Shown here piece by piece: positions 1-8,738 of a DNA stretch of 64,000 nucleotides. The DNA comes from JAWKUK01 sp041398605. GTDB taxonomy: Bacteria; Planctomycetota; UBA1135; GCA-002686595. The translations under genes were made by a program, and so were the position numbers. Within the stretch, counting starts at the first letter, position 1, and every line of letters begins with the position of its first letter. The notes below the pieces were generated by a model, which saw nothing but the letters and a program-made list of their open reading frames with translations, did no database searches and was not told where the DNA came from. The stretch spans positions 1 through 64,000 of the forward strand of contig JAWKUK010000030.1 of assembly GCA_041398605.1 (NCBI GenBank), written 5' to 3'.

Positions 1-24
1 AAGGCGCCAGCTTCCCTGGCGCAC
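1..24 (-). mobile_element. 5' end of a group II intron, cut by the window edge
   Basis: On the minus strand the sequence from position 24 downward begins GTGCG, the usual 5' consensus of group II introns, and folds at once into a GCGCCAG/CTGGCGC hairpin. The same 24 bases, plus 11 bases upstream (25-35), recur at 13094-13128, where they are followed by typical intron sequence and a reverse-transcriptase fragment. The shared 11 bases before GTGCG fit a common intron-binding site. The rest of the element lies outside the window. An intrinsic terminator for the gene ending at 43 is the main alternative; no T-run is visible. Confidence 0.6.
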
Positions 25-42
25 AGGACGGTTACCGCGCGG

Positions 43-1683
43 CTATCGAAACTGGATCTCCAGCCCCTCCGTGAAGTTCGACGAGCTGAGGCCGCCGATC
101 GTGTCGCGGAACCACGTTTGAAAGGACCAAGTCTCGCCCGCCACGATCGAAACGAGGCCCGTGGGCTGCGGCGTCGCAGAAAGGTCGAGCTCGAGCTCAA
201 GGACGCCCGTGTTCGCCGTGTTCAGCACCTGGCCCGGCCCGACATAACGCCCGATCGAGCCGCCGAGGCAGAGCACTCCCTGGCTGCCGCCCGGCTGGGG
301 TACGGAACCCTGGGCTCTGCTCGTCAAGAAGAAGCCGAACGCGGAGAAGGGCAGGTCGTACGCCACGAGGGTGACTTCGCCGTTGGCGACCACGTCGCTT
401 CCGAGCGCCGATAGGCGACCGAGCCGACCACCCGAGTGCGTGACGGGCGCGCAGTAGGGAGTCCCGAAGGGGCGCTGGGGCTCGAATGCGTAGACGGCGC
501 CGGCCGTCGAGGCGCCACCCGGCGGCGTCCGCAACGGCTCTCCCACGAGGAAGGCCCCCGCGCCGTCCAGCGCAACTCCTTGGCCGAAGAACGCGGCCGA
601 AGGCATGCCCGTGGTGAGCCGAACGATGGCGCTCCACGTCGCTCCGCCGCGCTCGAAGACCCACGCGGAGCCCGACAGGTTGCCCCGTGCCGTGTCCTGG
701 TATGCGCCCACGACGAGGGCGTCGCCGCGCACCGCCACGGCGTCGCCGAACGTCGCGAAGTTGCCGAGGTTGCTCGGCTGGAGCCGCTGCTCGAGGCTCC
801 ACCCCGCGCCACCGTCCACAAAGACGTAGGTCGCGCCGCGGGCATTCGTTCGCGCCGCACCGATCACGGCCGTCGTGCCGTCGATATCGACCGCGACGCC
901 CATGGCACGGTCGGCCGTCGAGGGGTCCGGTGCGAACCTGCCCGTCTCGAGCCAAGTCCCGCCGATGCGCTCGAACGCATAGGCGGCGCCGACCTGCTGC
1001 CCGCCTTCCATGCGCCATGCCCCCCCGATCAAGATGCGTTCTCCCGAGACCGCGACGGAGTCTCCGAAGCGGTCCCCGGCCTGGCCGTCGCTCGCTGCGA
1101 GCATGGACTCCACTTGCCCCTGGCCGCCCACCTCGCGGTAGACGTATGCGGCGCCTCGGGTGCCCCCCGAGACGACTGCGAAGGGTGCGCCGACGACAAG
1201 CAGGTCGCCGTCCCTGTCGCAGCTCGCGCCAAACGCGCTCGAGGCCGTCGAGGTCGGCGAGGCTGAGCTGTCGATCAGCGCCCACGTCCCCGAGACGAGG
1301 CGATAGCGGTGGAACGCGCCGCGGACCGGTAGGCCGAAGTGGAGCGACGCGCGCTCCGTCACGATGAGCTCCGTCCCTTCGAGGGCGACATCGCCTCCGA
1401 ACATGCCGTTGGGCGATGGCGTCGGAGGAGCGAGGACGGTCGGAGTCCCGAAGCCGCCGGCCGTCCTCGGAAAGACAACCGCAGCTCCCACCTGGGACGC
1501 CGTGCTCGCGCGAAACGGAACCCCAACGACGGCATGCGCGCCGTCGAACGAGAGGGCGTCACCCGCTCGCTCGTTGGCTGTGGCCCCGGGGATGGGGAGG
1601 GCGCTCCCGCCGGTCAGCGGCGCCTGAGCGAGCGCGGGCGAGGCGAGGAGAAAGAGGGCTGCGACTTGGAGTCGTGTAGACAT
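43..1683 (-). CDS. Secreted FG-GAP-like beta-propeller protein with shared C-terminal LCLGG module
   Basis: I chose the ATG at 1683 because it begins a clean signal peptide (STRLQVAALFLLASPALAQ); the frame runs 51 codons further upstream without coding character. About 400 residues after the signal are repeated units with G-D-x-x-V/A-V-x-G-x-x-x-V-G-A patterns alternating with AYVYxR or AYAFER strands. This is typical of FG-GAP/integrin-alpha-like propellers that describe recorded values. The last ~135 residues begin GTPYCAP and contain GSQGVLCLGGSIGRY, GETWSFQTWFRD and SNFTEG, the module shared by nine proteins here. The product is probably exported; its ligand is unknown. It is transcribed away from the sigma gene at 1823, leaving 139 bp between the divergent starts. 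A group II intron 5' end sits 18 bp after the stop. Confidence 0.8.
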   Translation of the reverse strand: MSTRLQVAALFLLASPALAQAPLTGGSALPIPGATANERAGDALSFDGAHAVVGVPFRASTASQVGAAVVFPRTAGGFGTPTVLAPPTPSPNGMFGGDVALEGTELIVTERASLHFGLPVRGAFHRYRLVSGTWALIDSSASPTSTASSAFGASCDRDGDLLVVGAPFAVVSGGTRGAAYVYREVGGQGQVESMLAASDGQAGDRFGDSVAVSGERILIGGAWRMEGGQQVGAAYAFERIGGTWLETGRFAPDPSTADRAMGVAVDIDGTTAVIGAARTNARGATYVFVDGGAGWSLEQRLQPSNLGNFATFGDAVAVRGDALVVGAYQDTARGNLSGSAWVFERGGATWSAIVRLTTGMPSAAFFGQGVALDGAGAFLVGEPLRTPPGGASTAGAVYAFEPQRPFGTPYCAPVTHSGGRLGRLSALGSDVVANGEVTLVAYDLPFSAFGFFLTSRAQGSVPQPGGSQGVLCLGGSIGRYVGPGQVLNTANTGVLELELDLSATPQPTGLVSIVAGETWSFQTWFRDTIGGLSSSNFTEGLEIQFR

Positions 1684-1822
1684 CGGACTGGAGGGGACGG
1701 GCCGTCTCGGCCCGAGGAACCCTCCTCGCGTGACCTCGCCCGTCAATCCGCTGTCCGACTGGACGGCCCTGGCCTTACGCGCGAAGATCAAGAAATGGCC
1801 CCCAGGAATTCGCGGGCCGCCC

Positions 1823-2443
1823 ATGTCCGAACCCATCCCAAGCCGCGTCCTGGCCCGCCTCGCAGCTCAAGGAGACGAGGGAGCGTGGCACGAGCTCGAC
1901 CTGCGCTACCGCTCCGCGCTGACGGCGTTCGGCGAGCGCCTCGGGCTCTCGGCTGCGGACGCGGAAGAGATCGCGCAGGACGCGCTCTCGTCCCTCGCAG
2001 AGGCGTGTGGCCGCGGGCGCTTCGATCCGGCCCGGGTGCGGCTCTCGAGCTGGCTCTTCATGCTCGTGCGCGATCGGGTCATCGATCGGTGGCGCAAGCG
2101 CGCCGCGCGCGGGCCGGAGCGAGGCGACTCGGTGCTCGGCGAGCTCCAGGACGAGCGCCGCCTGAGCGCGCTGTGGGAGGAGTCCTGGCGCGCGGCGCTC
2201 CTGGCGGAGGCGCTCCGACGTCTCCGCGAGGAGTCAGGCCTCGGCGAGCGCACTCTGGCTGCGTTCACAGCGCTTGCCCTTGAGGAGCGCGACGCGGCCT
2301 CGGTCGGCGCAGCGCTCGGCCTCGATGTGAACGCGGTCTACCAAGCCAAGTTCCGAGCCTCGAAGCGCTTGCGCGAGATCGTCACCGCGCTCATGGACGC
2401 CGATCGCATCGCGGGCGATGGACCGCCGGAGGCGCGCGCATGA
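1823..2443 (+). CDS. ECF-type RNA polymerase sigma factor
   Basis: A 206-residue sigma-70 family protein. Residues ~10-95 carry a region-2-like helical stretch (AEEIAQDALSSLAE, then SSWLFMLVRDRVIDRWRKR, the usual -10 recognition pattern). Residues ~130-190 carry a region-4 helix-turn-helix (DAASVGAALGLDVNAVYQAKFRASKRLREI). The start at 1823 gives MSEPIPSRVLARLAAQGDEGAW, the normal N-terminus for this family; the 31 upstream codons in frame look non-coding. The stop overlaps the next gene's start as ATGA, so translation is coupled to a kinase carrying its own zinc-finger-like segment. That layout suggests the kinase protein controls this sigma factor. The controlled promoters are unknown. Confidence 0.88.
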   Translation: MSEPIPSRVLARLAAQGDEGAWHELDLRYRSALTAFGERLGLSAADAEEIAQDALSSLAEACGRGRFDPARVRLSSWLFMLVRDRVIDRWRKRAARGPERGDSVLGELQDERRLSALWEESWRAALLAEALRRLREESGLGERTLAAFTALALEERDAASVGAALGLDVNAVYQAKFRASKRLREIVTALMDADRIAGDGPPEARA

Positions 2444-5400
2444 GCGCGAAAGGCAAGGAAGAAGGGCACCCGACGCTCCTGGAGCTCGAGCGTCACCGCA
2501 TGGGGCAGGACGAGGGCGTTCAGCGTCACCTCGCGCAGTGCGGCGAGTGCCGCGACACGCTCGCCGAGCTCGTTGCCCAAGGGGCGCTCGAGCGTGAGCT
2601 GCGCGAAGCCGCGGCGCCGCGCCTGCGCGCTCACCCCGACGTGCCGGGCTACGAAGACCTGCGCCCCGTCGCTGCAGGCGGCCAGGGCGCCGTTTGGCGG
2701 GCGCGGCAGACGTCCACGCGCCGCGACGTCGCGCTCAAGGTCCTGTTCGGCGCGGCCTTCGCGAGCGACCAAAGCCGCGCACGCTTCAAGCGTGAGGTCG
2801 AACTCGCCGCGTCCCTTCGGCACCCGAGCCTCGTGACGGTCTTCGACAGCGGCGAGACTGCGGACGGCGCCGCCTGGTTCGCGATGGAGTTCGTCGAGGG
2901 CGCACCGTTCGCGACATGGGCGCGAGCGCCGGGGCGCGCGCAGCTCGACGTCCTCCGCGCGTATGTCACGCTCTGTCGCGCCGTCGATGTCGCGCACTGG
3001 CGCGGGGTCCTGCACCGTGACCTGAAGTCGAGCAACGTGCTCGTCGACGCCGCCGGCTTGCCCCACGTGCTCGACTTCGGCCTCGCGGCCCGCGGCGACG
3101 ACGTCGCGTCAGGCGAGCGACTCACGCTCACGGGCCAGTTCATGGGCACGCTCGCCTATGCGTCGCCTGAGCACGTCGCCGGCGACCCCGCAGCGATCGG
3201 TGTGCGCTCCGATGTGTACTCGCTCGGCGTGCTCGCGTTCGAGGCGCTGACTGGCGCGATGCCGCTCGACGACCGCGGCCCTGTGCACGTCGTCGCGCGC
3301 CGGATCGCGAACGCTGAGCTCAACCTCGCGCCGCTTCAGCGCTTGCCGGAGGACCTCGGCACGATCGTTCGGACCGCGCTCGCCCTCGCGTCCGATCGGC
3401 GCTACTCGACCGCGGGCGCCCTCGCGGATGACGTCGAGCGCTTCCTCGCGGGCGATGCGATCGACGCGCGGCGCGACAGCGCGCGCTACGTCCTGCGCAA
3501 GTCGCTGGCCCGCCACAGGGTCGCGCTCGCTGTCGCGTGCGCCTTTGTCGTCGTCGCCGTGGCGGCGGCGCTCGTCTCCATCGCGCAGCTCGAGCGCGCG
3601 GTGCAGAGCCGCTCGGCCGCGGAGGCCGAGGCCGAGCGCGCGAGCGAGCTGAGCGCGTTCTGGCAAGGCCTCTTCGCGACGATCGACCCAGACGAGGCCC
3701 GCGGGCGTCGCTACGACGTGCGAGACGTGCTCGACGAGGCGGGGCGGCGCATGGAGGCCTCACCGCCGCGCACACCGCTCGCCGAGCTCGAGCTCCGGGC
3801 GGCGATCGGGCGGACCTACTCCAAGCTCGGCTATGACGACTTAGCATGGCCCATGTTGGAGCGGGCGGCGCGCCTCGCACGGGACGTCTGGGGCCCCCGC
3901 GATCGGCGTACAAAGTCCATCCATGCCGACGCGGCGACGTCTGCGCTGCTCGCGGCGGGCCTCGTCGATGCGCGCGCCGCGGTGGCGGCGCTGCGCGCGG
4001 TGGATGGGGCGTCAGGGGCCATCGCGCACGCCGCGGCACAGCTCGCGTTTCGTGAGGGCGACGCCGAAGCCGCGCAGCGCGCGCTGCACAGCGGGCTCGA
4101 TGCGCTCCAACGAGACCCTGGCGTCGACCTCGCCGGGGCGTGTGGCGTGCTCGCCAAGATGGTCGAGGTCGCGCTCGCGCGCGGCGAACAAGACGCGGCC
4201 GAGCGCATCGCTCGCGAGGCGCTTGACCTCGCCGAGCGACGCCGGGCGAGCGCGCTCCTGACGCTCGGCGCCCGCTATCAATTGGGGGTCGTTCTCGAGG
4301 CGCGTGGGCGCAGCGCGGAGGCCCTCGCCCTCTTGGAGCAGGTCGCGGGTGACTTTGGGCGCCTCGTCGGGCCGGGCGAAGCGCGCGCCGTCACGGCACG
4401 GTCCATCGCTGCGCTCTCGCGCAGCCGCAGCGGAGACTACACGTCGGCGCGCGCCGAGCTCGACGAGCTCCTCACCCACGTCGCGCGGCTCGAATCAGAG
4501 GGGACCGCGCACGCGGCGACCGCGCTCGAGGCCATCGGCCAGTGCTCCACCGCGCTCGGGCGAGCGGCAGCCGCGCGCGAGGCGTTCTCGGCACAGCGAC
4601 GCACATTGGCGCGCTTCCACGCGCGCGAGTCGCTCGCCGTGCGGTCCGTCGAGGTGCACCTCGCAGAGTGTTGTGTCGCGCTCAACGATGGCCCGGGAGC
4701 GTTGCGGCACGGCGCGGCAGCCCTCGGTCGGAGCGGCGCCGGCGCGGACGCTTTCCCGCGCCTCGCCATGCGCGCGCACCTTGCACGCGCGATGGGTCAC
4801 GTATTGGCGGGCGAGGGCGAGGAGGCGGCCAACGAGCTGGCGCGGGCGCGCGCTGCCGGCGACCCTGACGAGAGCGGGCTCGCGGCGGACCTCGCACGCG
4901 CGGCCGCGCTTGTGCACGCGTTCTCGGGTGAGCTCGAGGCGGCGGAAGTGACGCTACGCAGCGCCCTCGCGCGCGCCGACGAGGGTTCGACTGCGTGGGC
5001 GAGCCTTGCAACGGACCTGGGCGACGTGCTGCTCCAGCGCTTCCGGGCTGCGGAGGCTGAGCCGCTCTTGCGGCGCGCGTGGGAGCTTCGGTGCGCTGCG
5101 CTGGGGCCGGTGCACGTCGACTCAGCGGACTCGGCGAACAAGCTCGGTGTCGCGCTCTTTCACCAGCGTAAGGGCCCGCCGGAGCTGCCAGGGCTTTGGC
5201 ACGCCGCGCTCGCATCGCTCGAGGCGACGGGTGAGGAGCGGCCGAGCCTTGCCAGTGTGCTCAACAACCTGGGCGCGTGGGCCCAGCTCGTGGATCGCGA
5301 CGCGGAGCGCGCGGAGGAATACTTGCGGCGCGGCCTCGCGGTAGGGGAGCGGGTCTACGGCCCCGAGGATCCCTTGCTCGCGACGAGCCTCGCGAATGTC

Positions 5401-5571
5401 GCGCTGTGCGACCAGGACGCGGGTGATCACGAGCGCGCGGCTGAGCGCCTGGTGCGCGCGCTCGCGATCCTCGAGGCGCGCCATGGCGCAGAGCATCCGC
5501 ACGTCGTGCAGGTCCGCGCAGCGCTGCAGGCGAGCGAGCGCGCGCTCGCCCGGGCGAAAGGGGAGCGCTGA
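2440..5571 (+). CDS. Membrane Ser/Thr protein kinase with N-terminal zinc-finger-like motif and TPR region
   Basis: 1043 residues. Residues 30-37 read H-x3-C-x2-C (HLAQCGEC), like the zinc-binding segment of anti-sigma factors. The kinase domain spans ~70-335: glycine loop AAGGQGAVW, catalytic Lys100 (VALKVLF), HRD at 192-194 in HRDLKSSN, DFG at 212-214, and ASPEH in the activation segment. A single membrane helix lies at ~361-382, followed by a charged Ala/Glu-rich helix. Then ~600 residues of alpha-helical TPR-like repeats (ALGPVHVDSADSANKLG and AERVYGPEDPLLATSLANVA types) presumably face outside. All catalytic residues are present. The ATGA overlap with the sigma gene supports a sigma/anti-sigma-kinase unit. 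Anti-sigma function is inference. Confidence 0.9.
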   Translation: MSAKGKEEGHPTLLELERHRMGQDEGVQRHLAQCGECRDTLAELVAQGALERELREAAAPRLRAHPDVPGYEDLRPVAAGGQGAVWRARQTSTRRDVALKVLFGAAFASDQSRARFKREVELAASLRHPSLVTVFDSGETADGAAWFAMEFVEGAPFATWARAPGRAQLDVLRAYVTLCRAVDVAHWRGVLHRDLKSSNVLVDAAGLPHVLDFGLAARGDDVASGERLTLTGQFMGTLAYASPEHVAGDPAAIGVRSDVYSLGVLAFEALTGAMPLDDRGPVHVVARRIANAELNLAPLQRLPEDLGTIVRTALALASDRRYSTAGALADDVERFLAGDAIDARRDSARYVLRKSLARHRVALAVACAFVVVAVAAALVSIAQLERAVQSRSAAEAEAERASELSAFWQGLFATIDPDEARGRRYDVRDVLDEAGRRMEASPPRTPLAELELRAAIGRTYSKLGYDDLAWPMLERAARLARDVWGPRDRRTKSIHADAATSALLAAGLVDARAAVAALRAVDGASGAIAHAAAQLAFREGDAEAAQRALHSGLDALQRDPGVDLAGACGVLAKMVEVALARGEQDAAERIAREALDLAERRRASALLTLGARYQLGVVLEARGRSAEALALLEQVAGDFGRLVGPGEARAVTARSIAALSRSRSGDYTSARAELDELLTHVARLESEGTAHAATALEAIGQCSTALGRAAAAREAFSAQRRTLARFHARESLAVRSVEVHLAECCVALNDGPGALRHGAAALGRSGAGADAFPRLAMRAHLARAMGHVLAGEGEEAANELARARAAGDPDESGLAADLARAAALVHAFSGELEAAEVTLRSALARADEGSTAWASLATDLGDVLLQRFRAAEAEPLLRRAWELRCAALGPVHVDSADSANKLGVALFHQRKGPPELPGLWHAALASLEATGEERPSLASVLNNLGAWAQLVDRDAERAEEYLRRGLAVGERVYGPEDPLLATSLANVALCDQDAGDHERAAERLVRALAILEARHGAEHPHVVQVRAALQASERALARAKGER

Positions 5572-5753
5572 CGGCGCGCTCAGCCCACCCGCCAGCTCTC
5601 CGTCCGGCCACGCGCGGGCATCTGGACCGGGACGCAGCTCGAGCGGCGATGCGCGAGATCGTCGTGACCCGTGCTGCGCCGAGCGGGCTCCGTACCGAGT
5701 GCAAGAGTCACATCAGCTCACGTACCACGCCCTCCGCGCCGGAGATGCTGCTG

Positions 5754-6066
5754 GAACTTGGCACCAGCGTCACCGGTGCGCGACCACGTGGTGCCGCTGG
5801 CGCCGTCGAGTCGTGAGCGCTCTGCGTGCGCCGCTGGAGCCGACCCGAATCAGTCCGTCGTGCGCCGTCGGTACTACACCCGGGCCGAGCTGCTCGAACG
5901 CGTGTTCGGAACCCGGGTCTTGATCTGTCCGCGGTGCGGTGCGGCGCGTCACATGATCGCGACGATCACCGACCCGGCGATCGTCCGACGGATCCTGCTG
6001 CACCTGAAGCTCCCTCCTGATCCGTTGCCGATCGCGCCGGCCCGCGAGCCGGCGCTCTTCTGGTAG
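5754..6066 (+). pseudogene. C-terminal remnant of an IS91-like transposase (copy 1)
   Basis: The frame ending at 6066 reads RRRYYTRAELLERVFG, then ICPRCGAARHMIATITDP, then VRRILLHLKLPPDP. This is the characteristic tail of IS91-like (Y2/PF04986-type) transposases, where a CPRCG motif precedes an I-T-D-P helix. No start or catalytic domain is present upstream, so it is a fragment. A related copy lies at 15214-15526 and aligns at the nucleotide level from the CCGGTGCGCGA segment to the stop. It sits directly after the kinase stop at 5571; 5572-5753 shows nothing recognisable. Confidence 0.6.
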
Positions 6067-6125
6067 CGCGCGGTCCCCTACCCGCTGGACCCGACTCGAG
6101 CCCCCCCCCTGCAAGATCGCGGGGT

Positions 6126-8195
6126 GTGGGCTCGGGTTGTTGGAGCCGCGGACCCCTGCTCGAGTCCAAGCGTGCCTCGCCCGCCCCAAACCACCCTTCC
6201 AGGCCCCCGCGAGCAACCAGACGCAGCAAGCACACGAGCATCGCGTGGTACACCGGCACGACATCTGCCTCGAAATGGGGCCCCCTACCCCCAGCAACGG
6301 ACCTCGAGATCCGGAAATACCTCCTTCGACCGCTTCTCCCCCGCGCACTCACGCACAGGGGCCGCGGCGAACCGCGCACGGTCGCCCGAGCCCACGCGAC
6401 GCTCGGGTTCCTGACGCTGCGCGGCCCATCCGAGGACGCGCGCATCGGCGCGGGGGTCGCGACCGACGTGCCGCGTCGCACGAGCGCGACCGCGCTCCCG
6501 TCCAGCGGGCCACTGCACGAGCCAGCCGCCTGCGACGTCGCGCTCGCGGGCCACTTGCTCGATCGTCGCGACCTCGTCGCGCGCGCCCAGCGCGCAGACG
6601 GCCAGCGCGCAGACGGCCAGCGCGCAGACGGCCAGGGCAGAGACGGCCAGGGCAGAGACCAGGGGATCGGCGAGGTCACAGCGTTGCAAGCGCTGGCGGC
6701 CCTCTTGGCCCATCAGGGCGCCGGGGCGCTGGCGGGGCTGCGTGGCGGCTTCGCGCTCGCGTTTGCGCGCGACGGCCAGCTGCACCTGACACGCGATGGC
6801 CTCGGCTTACGCTCGCTCTATTGGGCGCGCCTCGGCGGGCGGATCGTGTTCGCTTCCGAGCCCAAGGCGCTCTGGTCCCTGCCGGGCTTCTCGCGCCGCG
6901 TGACGCCACGGGCGGTCGCGCGTTACTTGACGTTCAGCTACGCGCCGGGCGAGGAGACCATGCTGGAGGGGCTCTACGAGCTCGAGCCCGGCACTCTCAT
7001 CACCTTCGAAGGCGGCCACGAAATTGCGCGCACGCGCTGGTTCGACGCCGAAGGCCCCGCGAGCGCCGCGCGCGAAGAGGCGCCCGAAGACACGTGGAGC
7101 GCGCGCTTCCGCGAGGCGCACGCTGCAGCGGTCGCGGAACGGATCGAGCTCTCTGGACGATCCGACGCGGCGGCGACCCTCTCCGGCGGCATCGACTCCA
7201 GCGTCGTCGTGGCGGAGCTCGCGCGACAGCTCCCAGGCCGCGTCAGGACGTTTGCGCTGCACTTCGGCGCCCAATACCCGAACGAGCTCGCGCACGCGCG
7301 GGCGGTCGCCGAGCGGTGCGGCACCGACCACACCGAGCTCTGCATCGAACCGCACGACTTCCTCGCACGGCTGCGGCGCATCGTCTGGCACCTCGACGAC
7401 CCGATCGGGGACCCGGTGACGGTCCCGAACCTCGAGGTCGCAGAGCGGCTCGGCGGCGACGTCAATTGGCTCTTCAACGGCGAGGGGGGCGACCCGCTCT
7501 TCGGCGGACCGAAGAACCTCTCGATGATGTTGCACCATTGGTACGGCGGCATCGATCGCGCGCCGGGCTGGCGTGAACGCGCGTACCTGGCGTCGTACCG
7601 GCGGGCGTACTCGGCGCTCGACTGGCTCCTCGCGCCGGACTGGCGCGCCGCGATCGAGCCAGCGCGCGACCTCGAGGCGCTCTTGACGCCGTACTTCGAG
7701 CGCGCGCACCCCGCCGCGTTCCTCGACCGGTTGATGCTGACGAACCAGCGCCTGAAGGGCGCGCACTTGATCCTCCCAAAGGTCGAGCGCATGCAGGGCG
7801 CCGCCGGGATCACGCCGCTTGCGCCGCTGTTCGACGAGCGCGTCGCGCAGCTGTCCTTCCGCATGCCCTCGACCTCGAAGGTCGCGCGCGGCATCGAGAA
7901 GGTGGTGCTGAAGCGCGCCTACGAGGGCGACCTCCCGCGCTCCATCCTCGAGCGACCGAAGAGCGGCATGCGGGTCCCCGTCCACTACTGGTTCCAGGGC
8001 GAGCTGCGGCGGTACGCGTGCAAGGTCCTCGGGCGCCGCGAGGTCCGCCGCGCGGGGATCTTCGACCCGGACGCCGTGCAAGAGCTGCTGGAGTACCGCA
8101 GCGAGCGCAGCGACGCGCGCTATGGGATCCGGCTGTGGATGCTGCTGACGTTCGAGGTCTGGCGCCGCATCGTCGTCGAATGCGAAGCGCCGTGA
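6126..8195 (+). CDS. Asparagine-synthase-like ATP-dependent amidotransferase lacking the N-terminal cysteine
   Basis: The C-terminal two thirds is a clear asparagine synthetase B-type domain: PPi-loop LSGGIDSSVVVAEL, then HFGAQYPNELAHARAVAE, DDPIGDPVTVP, FNGEGGDPLFGG and the late RPKSGMRVP. The preceding ~150 residues resemble the N-terminal nucleophile glutaminase fold (ALAGHLLDRRDL, then ALAGLRGGFALAFARDG, FASEPKAL). No M-C-G start is visible, so glutamine hydrolysis by Cys2 looks absent, as in amide-forming homologues such as lasso-peptide cyclases and beta-lactam synthetase. The GTG at 6126 is the longest start; ~85 codons after it look unlike the family, so the true start may be near 6400. 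A 15-bp tandem repeat (6587-6661) is inserted in the glutaminase region. The substrate is unknown; no peptide or capsule genes are nearby. Confidence 0.75.
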   Translation: MGSGCWSRGPLLESKRASPAPNHPSRPPRATRRSKHTSIAWYTGTTSASKWGPLPPATDLEIRKYLLRPLLPRALTHRGRGEPRTVARAHATLGFLTLRGPSEDARIGAGVATDVPRRTSATALPSSGPLHEPAACDVALAGHLLDRRDLVARAQRADGQRADGQRADGQGRDGQGRDQGIGEVTALQALAALLAHQGAGALAGLRGGFALAFARDGQLHLTRDGLGLRSLYWARLGGRIVFASEPKALWSLPGFSRRVTPRAVARYLTFSYAPGEETMLEGLYELEPGTLITFEGGHEIARTRWFDAEGPASAAREEAPEDTWSARFREAHAAAVAERIELSGRSDAAATLSGGIDSSVVVAELARQLPGRVRTFALHFGAQYPNELAHARAVAERCGTDHTELCIEPHDFLARLRRIVWHLDDPIGDPVTVPNLEVAERLGGDVNWLFNGEGGDPLFGGPKNLSMMLHHWYGGIDRAPGWRERAYLASYRRAYSALDWLLAPDWRAAIEPARDLEALLTPYFERAHPAAFLDRLMLTNQRLKGAHLILPKVERMQGAAGITPLAPLFDERVAQLSFRMPSTSKVARGIEKVVLKRAYEGDLPRSILERPKSGMRVPVHYWFQGELRRYACKVLGRREVRRAGIFDPDAVQELLEYRSERSDARYGIRLWMLLTFEVWRRIVVECEAP
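6587..6661 (+). repeat. 15-bp tandem repeat, five units, inside the asparagine-synthase-like gene
   Basis: Unit CCAGCGCGCAGACGG occurs three times in a row, followed by two units of the variant CCAGGGCAGAGACGG (the last diverges at its end). In frame it encodes a repeating Q-R-A-D-G or Q-G-R-D-G pentapeptide, so length changes keep the frame. It falls between two predicted strands of the glutaminase-like domain. Confidence 0.9.
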
Positions 8196-8265
8196 CCGTC
8201 CGCAGCCGTCAAAGGAGGAGGGCGCCCGCGGTCGGAGGGGCTGGTGCGCCTGGCGGGATCCGCGA

Positions 8266-8640
8266 CTACTCCTCGTCGAGCGAGAACGGCAGCGCGTAGG
8301 TCTTGATGACCGGCTTCGACCGCGAGCGTGTCTTCACCTCGACGCGGACCGTGGGCTCGGGCTCGATGACGAGGAACAGCTTCACGTATTGGTCGTCGTG
8401 CACGGCCCACGAGCGATCCTCGAGCCAGCGCTCGGTCTCGCCTGCTTTGCGCGCCTGGTAGGCGAGCTTCGCCGCCATCAGGGGCTCGAAGCAGACGATC
8501 TGGCCCATGTAGAGCACCTGCAGGCCCGGCGCGCCGGCGTTGCCCACCTCCGTGCAATGCTCAACGCTGACACGGATCATGGAGCCGTCTTCAAGGTCCT
8601 GGACCTCGAAGGCGTCGACGAGGGTCTTGATGTTGGTCAT
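8266..8640 (-). CDS. Conserved-looking hypothetical protein, 124 residues
   Basis: Starts MTNIKTLVDAFEVQDLEDG at 8640 and ends SLDEE. Codon use matches the surrounding chromosome. There is no signal peptide or membrane segment. The composition suggests a small mixed alpha/beta cytoplasmic protein: several predicted strands (SMIRVSVEHCTEV, LQVLYMGQIVCF, YVKLFLVIEPEPTVRVEVK) around a central helix MAAKLAYQARKAGETERWL. I do not recognise a family. It is convergent with the asparagine-synthase-like gene (70 bp between stops) and divergent from the membrane protein at 8739. Confidence 0.7.
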   Translation of the reverse strand: MTNIKTLVDAFEVQDLEDGSMIRVSVEHCTEVGNAGAPGLQVLYMGQIVCFEPLMAAKLAYQARKAGETERWLEDRSWAVHDDQYVKLFLVIEPEPTVRVEVKTRSRSKPVIKTYALPFSLDEE

Positions 8641-8738
8641 GCCCTGGTCATCCGAGCGGAGGCGCGTTCGTCACAGCGGCTCCCAAGATTCTTTCTTGCT
8701 GTAACGGCCACCGCCCCGTGCGGATTGCTTCCGACAGA

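Noticed and set aside
1..35. Hairpin at the window start as an intrinsic terminator of the gene ending at 43
   Set aside because: There is no T-run, and the exact recurrence at 13094-13128 in front of intron sequence is better explained by a group II intron 5' end; a terminator role cannot be fully excluded.
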